A stretch of 64,000 nt of DNA from Anaerolineae bacterium. Lineage in GTDB: Bacteria > Chloroflexota > Anaerolineae > Aggregatilineales > JAFGMM01. The position numbers and the translations under genes were made by a program. The DNA lies in assembly GCA_027494055.1 (NCBI GenBank), contig JAOSJO010000022.1, positions 434,001 through 498,000 of the forward strand. Reading direction: 5' to 3'. A model generated the notes under the pieces. It was not told the origin of the DNA and ran no database searches. It worked only from the letters and a program-made list of their open reading frames with translations. Each line of letters opens with the position of its first letter. Position 1 is the first letter of the stretch. Positions 9,079-17,818 of this stretch are shown here, piece after piece.

Positions 9079-10426
9079 TCCCTCGCGTGATGGTCATCGG
9101 CGGCGGGATCGCCGGCATCCAGGCCGCGCTCGACGTCGCCAACAGCGGTTACGAGGTCGTGCTTGTCGAACGGCTCCCCTCCATCGGCGGGCACATGGCG
9201 CAGCTCAGCGAGACGTTCCCCACGCTGGACTGCTCGCAGTGCATCATGACGCCGCGCACGGTCGAGGTGGGGCACCACGAGCAGATCAAGCTCATGACGT
9301 ACAGCGAGGTCGAATCCGTCGCGGGCGAGGTCGGGCATTTCCGCGTGCGCGTGCGCCGCGCGCCGACCTACGTCGATTGGGACGCCTGCACCGGCTGCGG
9401 CACGTGCCAGCAGAAGTGCCCCTACAAGGCCGAGTCGGACTTCGAGCGCGGCATCGGGCCGCGCAAGGCAATCTACACGCTCAACCCGCAGGCCGTGCCC
9501 AACAAGCCGGTGATCGACCCCGATGCGTGCAAGTGGCTGCTCACGCGCGCCGAGCGCGAGGCTGAGGGCAAGAAGCCGCAGTGCGGCGCGTGCCAGAAGC
9601 TCTGCCCCACCGAAGCGATCCGCTTCGACGACGCGCCGGCGTACTTCGAGGAGGAAGTCGGCGCCATCATCCTGGCGACCGGCTACGACCTGATGTCGCC
9701 CGCGCGCCTGCCGGAGTACGGCGGCGGCATGGTCGCGGACGTGATCGACGGGCTGGCGTTCGAGCGGCTGCTCGCCTCGTCAGGGCCGACGGCGGGCGCG
9801 GTGCGCCGCCCCAGCGACGGCGCGACGCCGAAAGAGATCGTCTTCGTGCAGTGCGCCGGCAGCCGCGACCCCGAACACGGCGCGCCGTACTGCTCCAAGA
9901 TTTGCTGCATGTACACCGCCAAGCAGGCGATGCTCTACAAGCACCGCGTCCACGACGGGCAGGCGCACATCTTCTACATCGACGTGCGCGCCGGCGGCAA
10001 GCGCTACGAGGAGTTCATCACCCGCGGCATCGAAGAGGGCACGGACTACCTGCGCGGCAAGGTGAGCAAGATTTACCGCGACGGCGAGAAGGTCATCGTG
10101 CGCGGCGCGGACACGCTCAACGGCAAGCCGGTGACGCTCGCCGCCGACCTGGTGGTGCTGGCGATGGCGGTGCTCCCCGCGCCGACGCGCCGGAGGTCGC
10201 CGCGCGCCTGGGCATCGAGGTGGACGCCAACGGCTTCTTCGTCACGCTCAACGACGAGCTGCAGCCGGTGGAGAGCACGCGGCCCGGCGTGTACCTGGCC
10301 GGCGTGGCGACCGGGCCGAAGGACATCCCCGAAACGGTGGCGCAGGCGAGCGGCGCGGCGGGCAAGGTGCTGAGCCTGTTCCGCCAGTGGGAGACGCGCG
10401 CGCACCTGGAAGCGGTAACGGTGTAG
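9075..10426 (+). CDS. hdrA: HdrA-type FAD/iron-sulfur protein, HdrA1 (one frameshift)
   Basis: This ~450-residue flavoprotein starts with the FAD dinucleotide fold VMVIGGGIAGIQAALDVA. It carries LDCSQCIMTPR (HdrA Cys site), a ferredoxin motif CTGCGTCQQKCPYK, the pair CGACQKLCPTEA, the HdrA signature FVQCAGSRDPEHG and CSKICCMYTAKQA, and the C-terminal FAD contact PGVYLAGVATGPKDIPE. It lacks the N-terminal domain present in HdrA2, so it resembles the shorter QmoA-like half. The frame is lost near 10180; one more C in CCCC gives LPRADAPEVAARLG. The TAG stop (10424-10426) is inside a palindromic repeat (10423-10446). Confidence 0.9.
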
Positions 10427-10446
10427 GGGCGACCCGGCGGGTCGCC
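10423..10446. repeat. Palindromic repeat family C (supplies hdrA1 stop)
   Basis: GTAGGGGCGACCC then GGCGGGTCGCC form an imperfect palindrome seen also at 28459, 37680 and 63477. The TAG of hdrA1 is bases 2-4 of the repeat, so the present C-terminus of HdrA1 was set by the insertion. Confidence 0.75.
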
Positions 10447-10469
10447 GACAGACAGACGCGGGTGAGGTT

Positions 10470-12338
10470 ATGAACAAGAGCCGGATCGGTGTGTTCGTGT
10501 GTCACTGCGGGTTGAACATCGCCGCGACGGTGGACGTGGCGCGCGTGGTCGAGGCGGTGCGCGACGACCCCGGCGTGGCCTACGCCGCCGAGTACAAGTA
10601 CATGTGCTCCGATCCGGGGCAGAACATGATTAAGGACGCGGTCCGCGAGCACAACCTCGACGGCGTGGTGGTTGCGGCGTGCTCGCCGGCGATGCATCAG
10701 GTCACCTTCCGCAAGACCGTCGCGGGCGTCGGCATGAACCCCTACCGCATGGAGAGCGCCAACATCCGCGAGCAGGTCTCGTGGGTGCACCAGGACGACC
10801 CCGAACGCGCCACGCTCAAGGCCATCGAGACGGTGCGCACCATCGTCGAGAAGGTGCGGCGCAACGAGCCGCTGGAGCCTATCGCCATCCCGGTGAACCG
10901 GCGCGCGCTGGTGATCGGCGGCGGCGTCGCCGGGCTGACGGCGGCGCTGGACATCGCCGACGCCGGCTACCCGGTGATCCTGGTCGAGCGCGCGGACGCG
11001 CTCGGCGGGAAGATGCGCCAGCTCAGCGGGACGTACCTCAACTTCGACGCCGCGCCCGACATGCTGGCAAAGCGGGTCGCGCGCGTGCAACAGCACCCCC
11101 ACATCCAGGTGCTCACCAGCGCGGAGGTCATGGCGCTGGAGGGGTACGTGGGGAATTTCACGGTGCGTGTGAGCTGTAGGGGCACGGCACGCCGTGCCCA
11201 GGGCGAACCGGCGGACCGCTCCGATACGCCCTTGCCTCCCCTCACCCCTAAATCCCTCTCCCACAGGGGGAGAGGGGACTTGAAGAGTCCTTTGAGGGTG
11301 AGGTCCCCCTCTCCCCTCAGTGGGAGAGGGGGGCAGGGGGATGAGGGGGAGGAATCCTTCACCTTCGACGTGGGCGCGGTGGTCGTCGCCACCGGGTGGG
11401 ACTCGTACCCGATGGCGGCGCTGGCCGAATACGGCGCGGGCGAAATCCCCGACGTGATCGACTACCTGGCGTTCGAGCGGATGCTCGCGCCGGGGGAGGC
11501 GATCCGCCGGCCCAGCGACGGCAGGACGCCGCGCGAGGTGGTCTTTGTGCAGTGCGCCGGCAGCCGCGACCCCGCCAACGGCGTGCCGTACTGCTCGAAG
11601 GTGTGCTGCATGGTGGTGCCCAAGCAGGCGATGCTGCTGGCCGAGCGCGTGCCCGGCGCGCAGGCCTACGTCTTCTACACCGACATCCGCAGCGCGGGCA
11701 AGAACTACGACGAGTACGTGCAGCGCGCGATGAGCGAGCGCCACGTGCTCTACCTGCGCGGCAAGGTGAGCCGCCTGTTCCGCGAGGGCGACCGGGTGAT
11801 GGTCTGGGGCGAGGACACCCTGAGCGGGCAGGCGGTGGAGATCGCCGCCGACCTGGTGGTGCTGGCGACGCCGCTGCTCGCCGCCGAGGGCGCGCGCGAG
11901 CTGGCGCAGCGGCTGCGCATCAGCACGGACGCGCACGGCTTCTACAACGAGGCGCACCCCAAGCTGCGCCCGGTCGAGACGCTGACGGCGGGCGTGTTCG
12001 TCGCCGGGGCCGGCCAGGGGCCGAAGGACATCCCGGAGACGGTGGCGGAGGCGAGCGGCGCGGCGGCGAAGGCGCTCCAACTCTTCGCGCAGGACCACAT
12101 CACGCAGGAGCCGACGGTCGCGGTGGTGGACGCGGACCTGTGCGCGGCGTGCGGCGCGTGCGTGGAAGCGTGCCCGTATGGGGCGCGGAGCATCCACCCG
12201 GTGTGGCACGTGGCGACAGTGCAGGCGGCGCTCTGCCAGGGGTGCGGCGCGTGCGTGGCGGCGTGCCCGAACAAGGCATGCTCGGTCAGGAATTGGACGC
12301 CGGAACAGATCCTGGGCATGGCGGATTTGTATGTGTGA
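10470..12338 (+). CDS. hdrA: HdrA-type flavoprotein HdrA2 with ferredoxin-like C-terminus
   Basis: This 622-residue chain has an intact frame. The domain order is the N-terminal HdrA domain (VFVCHCGLNIAATVD, MCSDPGQN, VVAACSPAMHQ), the FAD fold ALVIGGGVAGLTAALDIA near residue 147, and FVQCAGSRDPANG with CSKVCCMVVPKQA. It ends with two 4Fe-4S motifs, CAACGACVEACPYGA and CQGCGACVAACPNKA. Residues ~236-291 are not HdrA sequence: two palindromic repeat units (11176-11199 and 11238-11350) are read in frame between VGNFTVRV and FDVGAVVVATGW. It is the second half of a split HdrA pair; HdrA3 holds both halves in one chain. The role is to bind FAD for electron bifurcation or confurcation with HdrB/C. 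Confidence 0.9.
   Translation: MNKSRIGVFVCHCGLNIAATVDVARVVEAVRDDPGVAYAAEYKYMCSDPGQNMIKDAVREHNLDGVVVAACSPAMHQVTFRKTVAGVGMNPYRMESANIREQVSWVHQDDPERATLKAIETVRTIVEKVRRNEPLEPIAIPVNRRALVIGGGVAGLTAALDIADAGYPVILVERADALGGKMRQLSGTYLNFDAAPDMLAKRVARVQQHPHIQVLTSAEVMALEGYVGNFTVRVSCRGTARRAQGEPADRSDTPLPPLTPKSLSHRGRGDLKSPLRVRSPSPLSGRGGQGDEGEESFTFDVGAVVVATGWDSYPMAALAEYGAGEIPDVIDYLAFERMLAPGEAIRRPSDGRTPREVVFVQCAGSRDPANGVPYCSKVCCMVVPKQAMLLAERVPGAQAYVFYTDIRSAGKNYDEYVQRAMSERHVLYLRGKVSRLFREGDRVMVWGEDTLSGQAVEIAADLVVLATPLLAAEGARELAQRLRISTDAHGFYNEAHPKLRPVETLTAGVFVAGAGQGPKDIPETVAEASGAAAKALQLFAQDHITQEPTVAVVDADLCAACGACVEACPYGARSIHPVWHVATVQAALCQGCGACVAACPNKACSVRNWTPEQILGMADLYV
11176..11199. repeat. Family B palindrome variant inside hdrA2
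   Basis: GTAGGGGCACGGCA followed by CGCCGTGCCC lies in frame in hdrA2 and encodes CRGTARRAQ. It is the CACGG variant also found inside hdrA3 at 18946. Confidence 0.7.
11238..11350. repeat. Family A inverted-repeat element inside hdrA2, in frame
   Basis: The element runs from CCCCTCACCCCTAAATCC to GCAGGGGGATGAGGGGG, with internal CTCTCCC/GGGAGAGGGG inverted pairs. It is translated as the Ser/Pro/Arg-rich stretch PLPPLTPKSLSHRGRG and onwards, without breaking the frame. Related elements lie at 21216-21287, 22454-22574, 36698-36906 and 60933-60977. Confidence 0.75.
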
Positions 12339-12469
12339 GCACGCAATCTGAACAATTCAGTGAGGATTCATGAGAAGTTACAGAACAATGGGCACGCTAT
12401 TCGCAGGTTTCGCACTTTGCTCGAATCGCGCGAAAACACTATGCGCTCCTTCTCCAACATGAACAGCTG

Positions 12470-13015
12470 TTGGCGCGGTGTCAACAGGAGATGTCGAGTG
12501 CAAAGTCGGAGGATGAATTACAGGCAGCCGCTCAGAGGTTTCAAGAGTGCTATGAGGAGTATGGTGAGCACAGCGAAATCGTAGTCATTTTTTCTGTCAT
12601 GGCGCTTGAAGCCTATATATACGACTATGCGGCACGGCATTTCTCAGATTCTTTTGCAAGGAAGTACGTTGACAAGTTGGATTTGCCAAGTAAATGGGTT
12701 GTGGTTCCACAATTGGCTACGGGCAAGGCTTTTCCAAGAGGTGGGCAAGGTTTTGGGCTACTGAAGAGACTTGTGACAACTAGACATTCACTTATCCACG
12801 CCAAATCCTCGGCATTCAGCGAGGCGATTGACCAACGAGAATCAATCTCTCTAGAGGCCAGGGATGCGATAAGAGCTTTGGATTTACTCGCCGCTGGTTT
12901 AATGAGCATCGATCCCGATGAACCTGCGTTCTTTTTCTTAGTGCTCGAAGACTCAGAGGTTGAAGAGGTTTTGCGGAGACAAAAAAAGAGAAAGCCACCT
13001 GCGAGTGATAAGTAA
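12470..13015 (+). CDS. AT-rich accessory protein with HEPN-like RxxxxH motif
   Basis: This 181-residue protein's base composition is much more A+T-rich than its neighbours, suggesting transfer. It has long helices (EIVVIFSVMALEAYIYDYA) and then LLKRLVTTRHSLIHAKSSA, where RHSLIH fits the Rx4H catalytic motif of HEPN RNases (Apea-like). No MNT antitoxin partner is seen. The frame stays open upstream (IARKHYALLLQHEQLLARC reads well), so the true start may be ATG 12370 with one extra base nearby; TTG 12470 is a conservative start. It lies in the island between the two hdr modules. The HEPN assignment rests on the motif alone. Confidence 0.55.
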   Translation: MARCQQEMSSAKSEDELQAAAQRFQECYEEYGEHSEIVVIFSVMALEAYIYDYAARHFSDSFARKYVDKLDLPSKWVVVPQLATGKAFPRGGQGFGLLKRLVTTRHSLIHAKSSAFSEAIDQRESISLEARDAIRALDLLAAGLMSIDPDEPAFFFLVLEDSEVEEVLRRQKKRKPPASDK

Positions 13016-13098
13016 ACGGCTTACCCGGCGGGCAAATCCAGCTTTACTACCACTACATGCCCAGCGGGACAAACATAAACGGAGGCGTGCCATCTTTA

Positions 13099-13258
13099 CC
13101 AGTCTCCACATCCTTCTTTCGTACAATTCATCTTCGAGTGCAACCACTGCTTCCTGTTCAGCGATCCCGACGCACAAGGCACGTTCATGCTGAGCCAGAT
13201 GCGGCAGGTGCTCGACTAGGCGGAGAAGATCGGCACGGCGGGTTTGTTTGTGTAACTT
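13099..13258 (+). pseudogene. Degenerate copy of the radical SAM 5' end fused to an hdrA2-like 3' tail
   Basis: Bases 13099-13243 match the 5' part of the radical SAM gene at 13919. IFECNHCFLFSDPDAQGTF corresponds to IFECDHCFVFSGPNAEGTF there and continues LSQMRQVLD, but the first cluster Cys is lost and a TAG follows. Bases ~13240-13275 (GGCACGGCGGGTTTGTTTGTG) then resemble the last codons and 3' flank of hdrA2 (12316-12357). This is a rearranged duplication of local sequence, not a functional gene. Confidence 0.75.
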
Positions 13259-13277
13259 CAAACAATAGGAGGGACAG

Positions 13278-13881
13278 ATGAACATTCGTGATCTGACATT
13301 CCTTGCCGCCCTTGCCCTAGGTGCAATTGTGTTTTTCGTCTTGGCAATTCTCGGAAAAGTGAAGATTCGTGAATACGAAGTTGATCTTTCCCCGAGTATG
13401 CGAGGGCTATCTGCTATTCTCGCAACAGTATTTTTCGTTATTGCTGTTTGGCTATATATGATGCCACCGAAAACTCCAGAAACCGCCCAAACGCCAACAA
13501 GCACACCAAGTCTACCCCCGACGAGTAAACCTGCCTCTGCGAACTCAATTGGAGACTGTGGAGATGCGGAAGAATTAGGGGCCATGGGTGCCAACAGGCG
13601 GACGTGGGAGAGACGTTGACATAGACGCTAGTGACGGCTGGATACATGCCGATTTTTGGTCACCAGAAGGTCAGCTAATTTCGGGATACGATGAAGTCTC
13701 GGTGATGTTTGAACCTGGTACTCGTGTCACTATTGTTGGAGTTGCGGGAAACGGCTGGCTATACAGTTCATCTTGTAGTCGGGAGTATGTCATGGAACAG
13801 ATTATGGCTCATCAAAGGCGGCGTGAGGCTGAGGGTGTGAGAATCACCACGGTAAGTATCAATGAACTTGCAACAAGATGA
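13278..13881 (+). CDS. Two-helix membrane protein with soluble C-terminal domain (one frameshift)
   Basis: The gene starts at ATG 13278 behind AGGAGGG. The first part has two transmembrane helices (FLAALALGAIVFFVLAILG and LSAILATVFFVIAVWLYMM), then a Thr/Pro-rich linker (TPTSTPSLPPTS). The frame is lost around 13590-13610 and continues one frame over as a ~90-residue domain (DGWIHADFWSPEGQLISGYD, VTIVGVAGNGWLYSS). Joined, this is ~200 residues with the C-terminus outside the membrane. The family is not recognised. It is AT-rich like the other genes of this island. Confidence 0.55.
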
Positions 13882-13918
13882 AACACTGGCTAACCGTTCA
13901 TTCTTGAGGAGATGTAGC

Positions 13919-14815
13919 ATGTTAACCCAGCTCCACGTCCTCCTCTCCTACAAATGCATCTTCGAGTGCGATCACTGCTTCGTGTTCAGCGGGCCCAACG
14001 CGGAGGGCACGTTCACGCTGAGCCAGATGCGGCAGGTGTTCGACGAGGCAGAGAAGATCGGCACGGTGGACACGTTCTACTTCGAGGGCGGCGAGGCGTT
14101 CCTCTTCTACCCACTGCTGCTGGAGAGCGTCCGGATGGCGCGGGCGCGCGGCTTCAAGGTCGGCATCGTGACCAACGCCTACTTCGCCACCTCCGACGAG
14201 AACGCCGAACTGTGGCTCCGCCCGCTCGCGGAGCTGGGCATCGCGGATTTCAGCGTCAGCGACGACGCCTTCCACTTCGGCGAGGAGGTCCAGAACACCG
14301 CCAAGCGCGCGCGGGCGGTCGCGGGCCGGCTGGGGATGCCGGCCGCGTCGATCTGCATCGAAGCGCCGCGCGTCGAAGCCGGGGCGGCGCACGAGAAGGG
14401 CGCGGCCATCATCGGCGGAGATGTGGTGTTCCGGGGGCGCGCGGTCGAGACGCTGGCCGAGGGCCTGCCGCGCACCGCGCCGGAGCGGTTCGCGGAGTGC
14501 CCGTTTGAGGACCTGCAAAACCCTGAGCGCGTGCACCTGGACCCCTATGGGCATGTGCACCTGTGCCAGGGGGTGAGCATGGGCAACATGTGGGTGGCGC
14601 CGCTCTCGGCGCTCGTCAGGGATTACGACCCCGCCGCGCACCCGATCAGCGGGCCGCTGCTGCGGGGCGGGCCGGCGGCGCTGGCGCGGGAGTACGGCGT
14701 CCCCCTCGAAGCGGGCTACGTCGATGCGTGCCACCTCTGCTACGAAACGCGGCGCGCGCTGCTCGACCGGTTCCCGCAGTATCTCGCGCCGAGGCAGGTC
14801 TACGGGTTGGCATAG
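13919..14815 (+). CDS. Radical SAM protein of unknown substrate
   Basis: This 298-residue protein starts at ATG 13919 with GAGGAG upstream. LLSYKCIFECDHCFVFSG gives the CxxxCxxC cluster motif close to the N-terminus. FYFEGGEAFLFYP is the SAM-binding GGE motif, and FSVSDDAFHFGEE follows. Two late Cys groups (CPFEDLQ, VDACHLCYETRR) could hold an auxiliary cluster. It is paired with the kinase-like gene 18 nt downstream and sits between hdr modules; a broken copy of its 5' end lies at 13099. No precursor peptide gene was recognised. Confidence 0.8.
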   Translation: MLTQLHVLLSYKCIFECDHCFVFSGPNAEGTFTLSQMRQVFDEAEKIGTVDTFYFEGGEAFLFYPLLLESVRMARARGFKVGIVTNAYFATSDENAELWLRPLAELGIADFSVSDDAFHFGEEVQNTAKRARAVAGRLGMPAASICIEAPRVEAGAAHEKGAAIIGGDVVFRGRAVETLAEGLPRTAPERFAECPFEDLQNPERVHLDPYGHVHLCQGVSMGNMWVAPLSALVRDYDPAAHPISGPLLRGGPAALAREYGVPLEAGYVDACHLCYETRRALLDRFPQYLAPRQVYGLA

Positions 14816-14833
14816 CCAATCGACAGGTGGAGG

Positions 14834-15924
14834 ATGGTGTTGGACGAGGCGATGGACGAGATGGCGCCACAGAAGAAACGCGAACCCGGCAGGGCGCATG
14901 TCGCCCCTGACCTGATCGAGCCGCCTGTCCGCCTGCCCGAAATTCAGCGCGGCGTGTGGTGCCCCCTGCCCGCCGTTGACCCTCTCACCGCCTACCTGAC
15001 GACCACCCTGTGGGACCGGCCCGGCAGGCCGGCGGCGTGGGAGGTCGCGCGGCTCTCCGGCGCGGTGTACCTCTACCGCGAGACCGCGACACGGTGGGGG
15101 GTGGCGGCGAAGTTCTACAGCGAGAAGACCGGGGCCGACTCCGCCATGGCGCACGCCCAGCGCGAGTTCGACTACACGCGCCAGGCCGGGGAGAGCGGGC
15201 TGTCTGCCGATAACATGCGCGCGCTCATGCCGCTGGGGGTGTGGCGCGGCGTGCTGCTGCTCGAATACGTGGACGGCCTCACGCTTGAGGATGTGATCGC
15301 CGTGCGGCGCAGCCGGCCGGGGACGCTGCTGCCGAGCCTGGCGCTCGCGGCGGAGCTGTTGGCGACGTTGCACGTGCATAGCGTCCAGCGCGGCGCGCGG
15401 CCCGATTTCGACGCGCCGCTGGCGAAAGCGTACAAGGTCATCGATAACCTGGTGAGGCACGGCGTGCTGGGGACGACCCCGTCACCGCCAGCGGGCTGCG
15501 CCGCCAGTTGGACCGGTGGGCGGCCAGGCCCGAAATGCGCGCCTTCACGCCCGCGTTCATCCACGGCGACGCCACCACCGCGAACTTCATCTTCCCCTGG
15601 GGCGGCGGCGTGGTGGGGATCGACTGGGAGCGCTTCAAGACCGCCGACCCTGCCGCCGACCTGGGCCGCCTCATGGCGGAGGTGGCGCACAGCATCAAGC
15701 AGCACGGCGGCAGCGTGGCCGAGGCCGTGCCAGACGTGCAGCACGTCGTCGATTCGTATTGCCGGTTGCTCCCGCCGGGCTGGGACGCCGACGCCCTGGT
15801 GGAGCGCGCGCGCTTCTACCGCGCCGCCAGCACGCTGCGCATCGCGCGCAACGGGTGGGTGCCGCGCCTGGACCGGACCGCGCTGGTGGCACAGGCGTCG
15901 GCGTTGCTTGCGGACGGACGCTAA
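14834..15924 (+). CDS. Aminoglycoside-phosphotransferase-like kinase (one frameshift)
   Basis: Joined, this is a ~363-residue protein starting at ATG 14834 behind GGTGGAGG. N-lobe: VYLYRETATRWGVAAKFYSE with the Lys of the ATP site, and LLLEYVDGLTLEDV as hinge. C-lobe: FIHGDATTANFIF (catalytic HGD...N) and VVGIDWERFKTADPAADLG (the metal-binding Asp of the APH family). The frame is lost near 15470; one more G in GGG restores HGVLGDDPVTASGLRRQL. Family members phosphorylate antibiotics, sugars or other small molecules. Pairing with a radical SAM gene suggests a metabolite or peptide substrate, but this is only inference. Confidence 0.7.
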
Positions 15925-15945
15925 CGCAGGTTGGAAGGGACGAGC

Positions 15946-16479
15946 ATGGCTCTCTGGCAGGAAGTCAACGACCTTTCGGGCGAGCAGGTGCAGCTCTGCT
16001 ACCACTGCCACAAGTGCACCGCGGGCTGTCCCGTCGCCGCCGATATGCAATACGGCCCGGACGCGCTTCTGCGCATGGTGCAGTTGGGCCAGCGCGAGGC
16101 GGTCCTGCGCAGCGCCGACATCTGGCTGTGCGCCGGCTGCGAGGCGTGCGGCGCGCGCTGCCCCAACGACATCGACATCGCGCGCATGATGGACGCGCTG
16201 CGCGTGCTCGCGGTGCGCGAGGGCGTGCAGCCGGCGCTGCCGTCGGTGCCGAAGTTCAACACGCTGTTCATGGAGATCGTCCGGCACACCGGGCGGATGC
16301 ACGAGCTTTCGCTGATGGGCCTGCACAAGCTGTGGACGCTCAACCTGGTCGCAGACGTGCCCGCCGGCCTGCAGCTGATACTCAAGGGCAAGATTCCGTT
16401 GCTGCCGGAGATGGCGGGTGCGCGCAAAGAAGTGGCGCGGCTCTACGAGAACGCAGAAGAAGGGATCAACCGCGAATAA
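15946..16479 (+). CDS. hdrC: Heterodisulfide reductase subunit C-like protein, HdrC2
   Basis: This intact 177-residue chain starts at ATG 15946 (GGAAGG upstream). The two 4Fe-4S motifs are CYHCHKCTAGCPVA and CAGCEACGARCPND. Its C-terminal half (FMEIVRHTGRMHELSLMGLHKLWT) is the canonical HdrC tail, which HdrC1 lacks. Its last codons and TAA are contributed by the left inverted repeat of the GxxExxY cassette (16467-16496), so the original C-terminus may have been slightly different. Confidence 0.9.
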   Translation: MALWQEVNDLSGEQVQLCYHCHKCTAGCPVAADMQYGPDALLRMVQLGQREAVLRSADIWLCAGCEACGARCPNDIDIARMMDALRVLAVREGVQPALPSVPKFNTLFMEIVRHTGRMHELSLMGLHKLWTLNLVADVPAGLQLILKGKIPLLPEMAGARKEVARLYENAEEGINRE

Positions 16480-16927
16480 CGCCAATAACGCGAATTAAGG
16501 ATTCTCAGTGAGCGAGTTGATCTACAAAGAAGAAGCTTATGCCATCGTAGGGGCGGCAATGGAAGTGTACAACCAATTGGGCAACGGGTTCCTCGAAGCC
16601 GTCTATCAAGAAGCGCTGGCGATTGAGTTCCAGTTGCGCGGCATTCCCTTTCAGGAGCAGGCGCCTCTGGCGGTCTGCTACAAGGGCCAGCCACTGCGTC
16701 AACATTATGTCGCGGATTTCGTTGTCTACGACAAGATCATCGTCGAAATCAAAGCGATACAGCAACTCGGTAACAACGAACAAGCACAGATCATGAATTA
16801 TCTCAAAGCGACCAGTCTCGAACTGGGGCTTCTCATCAATTTCGGCGCTCCCGCCAAGCTGCAATACAAGCGCGTGGTGCGTTCACTTGGATTTAATTAG
16901 CGTTATTCGCGTTATTCGCGGTTAATA
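16467..16927. mobile_element. Inverted-repeat-bounded GxxExxY cassette
   Basis: Imperfect ~28-bp inverted repeats bracket one gene: left AACCGCGAATAACGC plus CAATAACGCGAATT, right the complement ending at 16927. They abut the 3' end of hdrC2 and the stop codon of the GxxExxY gene. Solo copies of the same end sequence occur after thyX (36655-36677) and before the epimerase gene (44988-45018). No transposase is present, so if mobile it would need another driver. Confidence 0.6.
16508..16900 (+). CDS. GxxExxY-family PDDEXK-like nuclease protein
   Basis: This 130-residue protein has the defining GNGFLEAVYQEAL (GxxExxY) motif and a PDDEXK-like core: YVADFVVYDKIIVEIKAI, where Asp and the ExK pair are the predicted catalytic residues. 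The family is widespread and poorly characterised, often as single cassettes in gene gaps. The start is GTG 16508. It is inserted between hdrC2 and hdrB2 within matching inverted repeats and is unrelated in function to the Hdr genes as far as can be seen. Confidence 0.8.
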   Translation: MSELIYKEEAYAIVGAAMEVYNQLGNGFLEAVYQEALAIEFQLRGIPFQEQAPLAVCYKGQPLRQHYVADFVVYDKIIVEIKAIQQLGNNEQAQIMNYLKATSLELGLLINFGAPAKLQYKRVVRSLGFN

Positions 16928-16957
16928 ACTCTTAGACCTACTCAGGACAGGACAGGC

Positions 16958-17818
16958 ATGAGCGACGGCTACAGCTACTACCCAGGGTGCAGCCTGCACG
17001 CCACCGGCAAGGAGTTCCACCAGTCGACCGAGACGGTGTTCGCTGCGCTCGGCGCGCCGCTGCACGAACTCGACAACTGGAACTGCTGCGGCGCGTCGTC
17101 GGCGCACGCGGTCAGCCCGGCGCTGACACTGGCGCTGCCGGCGCGCAACCTCGCCCTTGCGCAGCGCACCGGGCGCGACGTGGTGATGCCGTGCGCGGCG
17201 TGCTTCAACCGGCACCGGGCCGCCGATGTCGCCCTCCGCACCGACGCAGCCAGACGCGCCCAGCTTGAGCGCGCCGTCGGCTTCACGTATGACGGCGCGG
17301 TGCAGGTGCGCGCGCTGCTCGACGTGGTGATCAACGACATCGGCCTGGAGCGCGTGCGCGCGCAGGTGACGCGCCCGCTCGAAGGGCTGCGCGTCGTCGC
17401 CTACTACGGCTGCCTGCTCGTGCGCCCGCCGGAGGTGACCGCCTTCGACGACCCGGAGCACCCGGTCACGATGGACCGCATCCTGGAGGCGCTCGGCGCG
17501 GACGCGCGCCCCTACGCCTACGCGACCGAGTGCTGCGGCGGCGCGCTCTCGCTCACCGCGCCGAAGTCGGCGGCGCGCATGGTGGACCGGCTCGTCGGTT
17601 ACGCGCGCGAGGCCGGCGCGGCGGCGATGGCGGTCAGTTGCCCGCTGTGCCAGATCAACCTGGAGATGCGGCAGTCTGACAAGGACAAGATGCCGATCTT
17701 CTATATCACCGAGTTGATGGGGCTGGCGTTCGGCCAGCCCGAAGCCGAGAAATGGTGGAAGATGCACCTGATCGATCCCAGGCCAGTGTTGCAGACAGCC
17801 GAGGTGAGCCATGCGTGA
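16958..17818 (+). CDS. hdrB: Heterodisulfide reductase subunit B-like protein, HdrB2
   Basis: This intact 286-residue chain has both CCG domains: YYPGCSLH, WNCCGASSA, CAACFNRH in the first and YYGCLLVRP, TECCGGALS, CPLCQINLE in the second, giving ligands for two noncubane clusters. It overlaps hdrA3 by 8 nt, so the two are coupled. It pairs with HdrC2 across the cassette insertion. Confidence 0.92.
   Translation: MSDGYSYYPGCSLHATGKEFHQSTETVFAALGAPLHELDNWNCCGASSAHAVSPALTLALPARNLALAQRTGRDVVMPCAACFNRHRAADVALRTDAARRAQLERAVGFTYDGAVQVRALLDVVINDIGLERVRAQVTRPLEGLRVVAYYGCLLVRPPEVTAFDDPEHPVTMDRILEALGADARPYAYATECCGGALSLTAPKSAARMVDRLVGYAREAGAAAMAVSCPLCQINLEMRQSDKDKMPIFYITELMGLAFGQPEAEKWWKMHLIDPRPVLQTAEVSHA

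Noticed and set aside
11238-11350. Repeated CTCTCCC/GGGAGAGG units considered as a CRISPR array
   Set aside because: The units are inverted rather than direct, unevenly spaced, without unique spacers, and no cas gene is present.
10248-12209. Long minus-strand open frame (653 codons) opposite hdrA2
   Set aside because: It is a shadow of high-G+C codon usage; hdrA2 has full family motifs and the antisense product is Arg/His/Val-rich without any domain.
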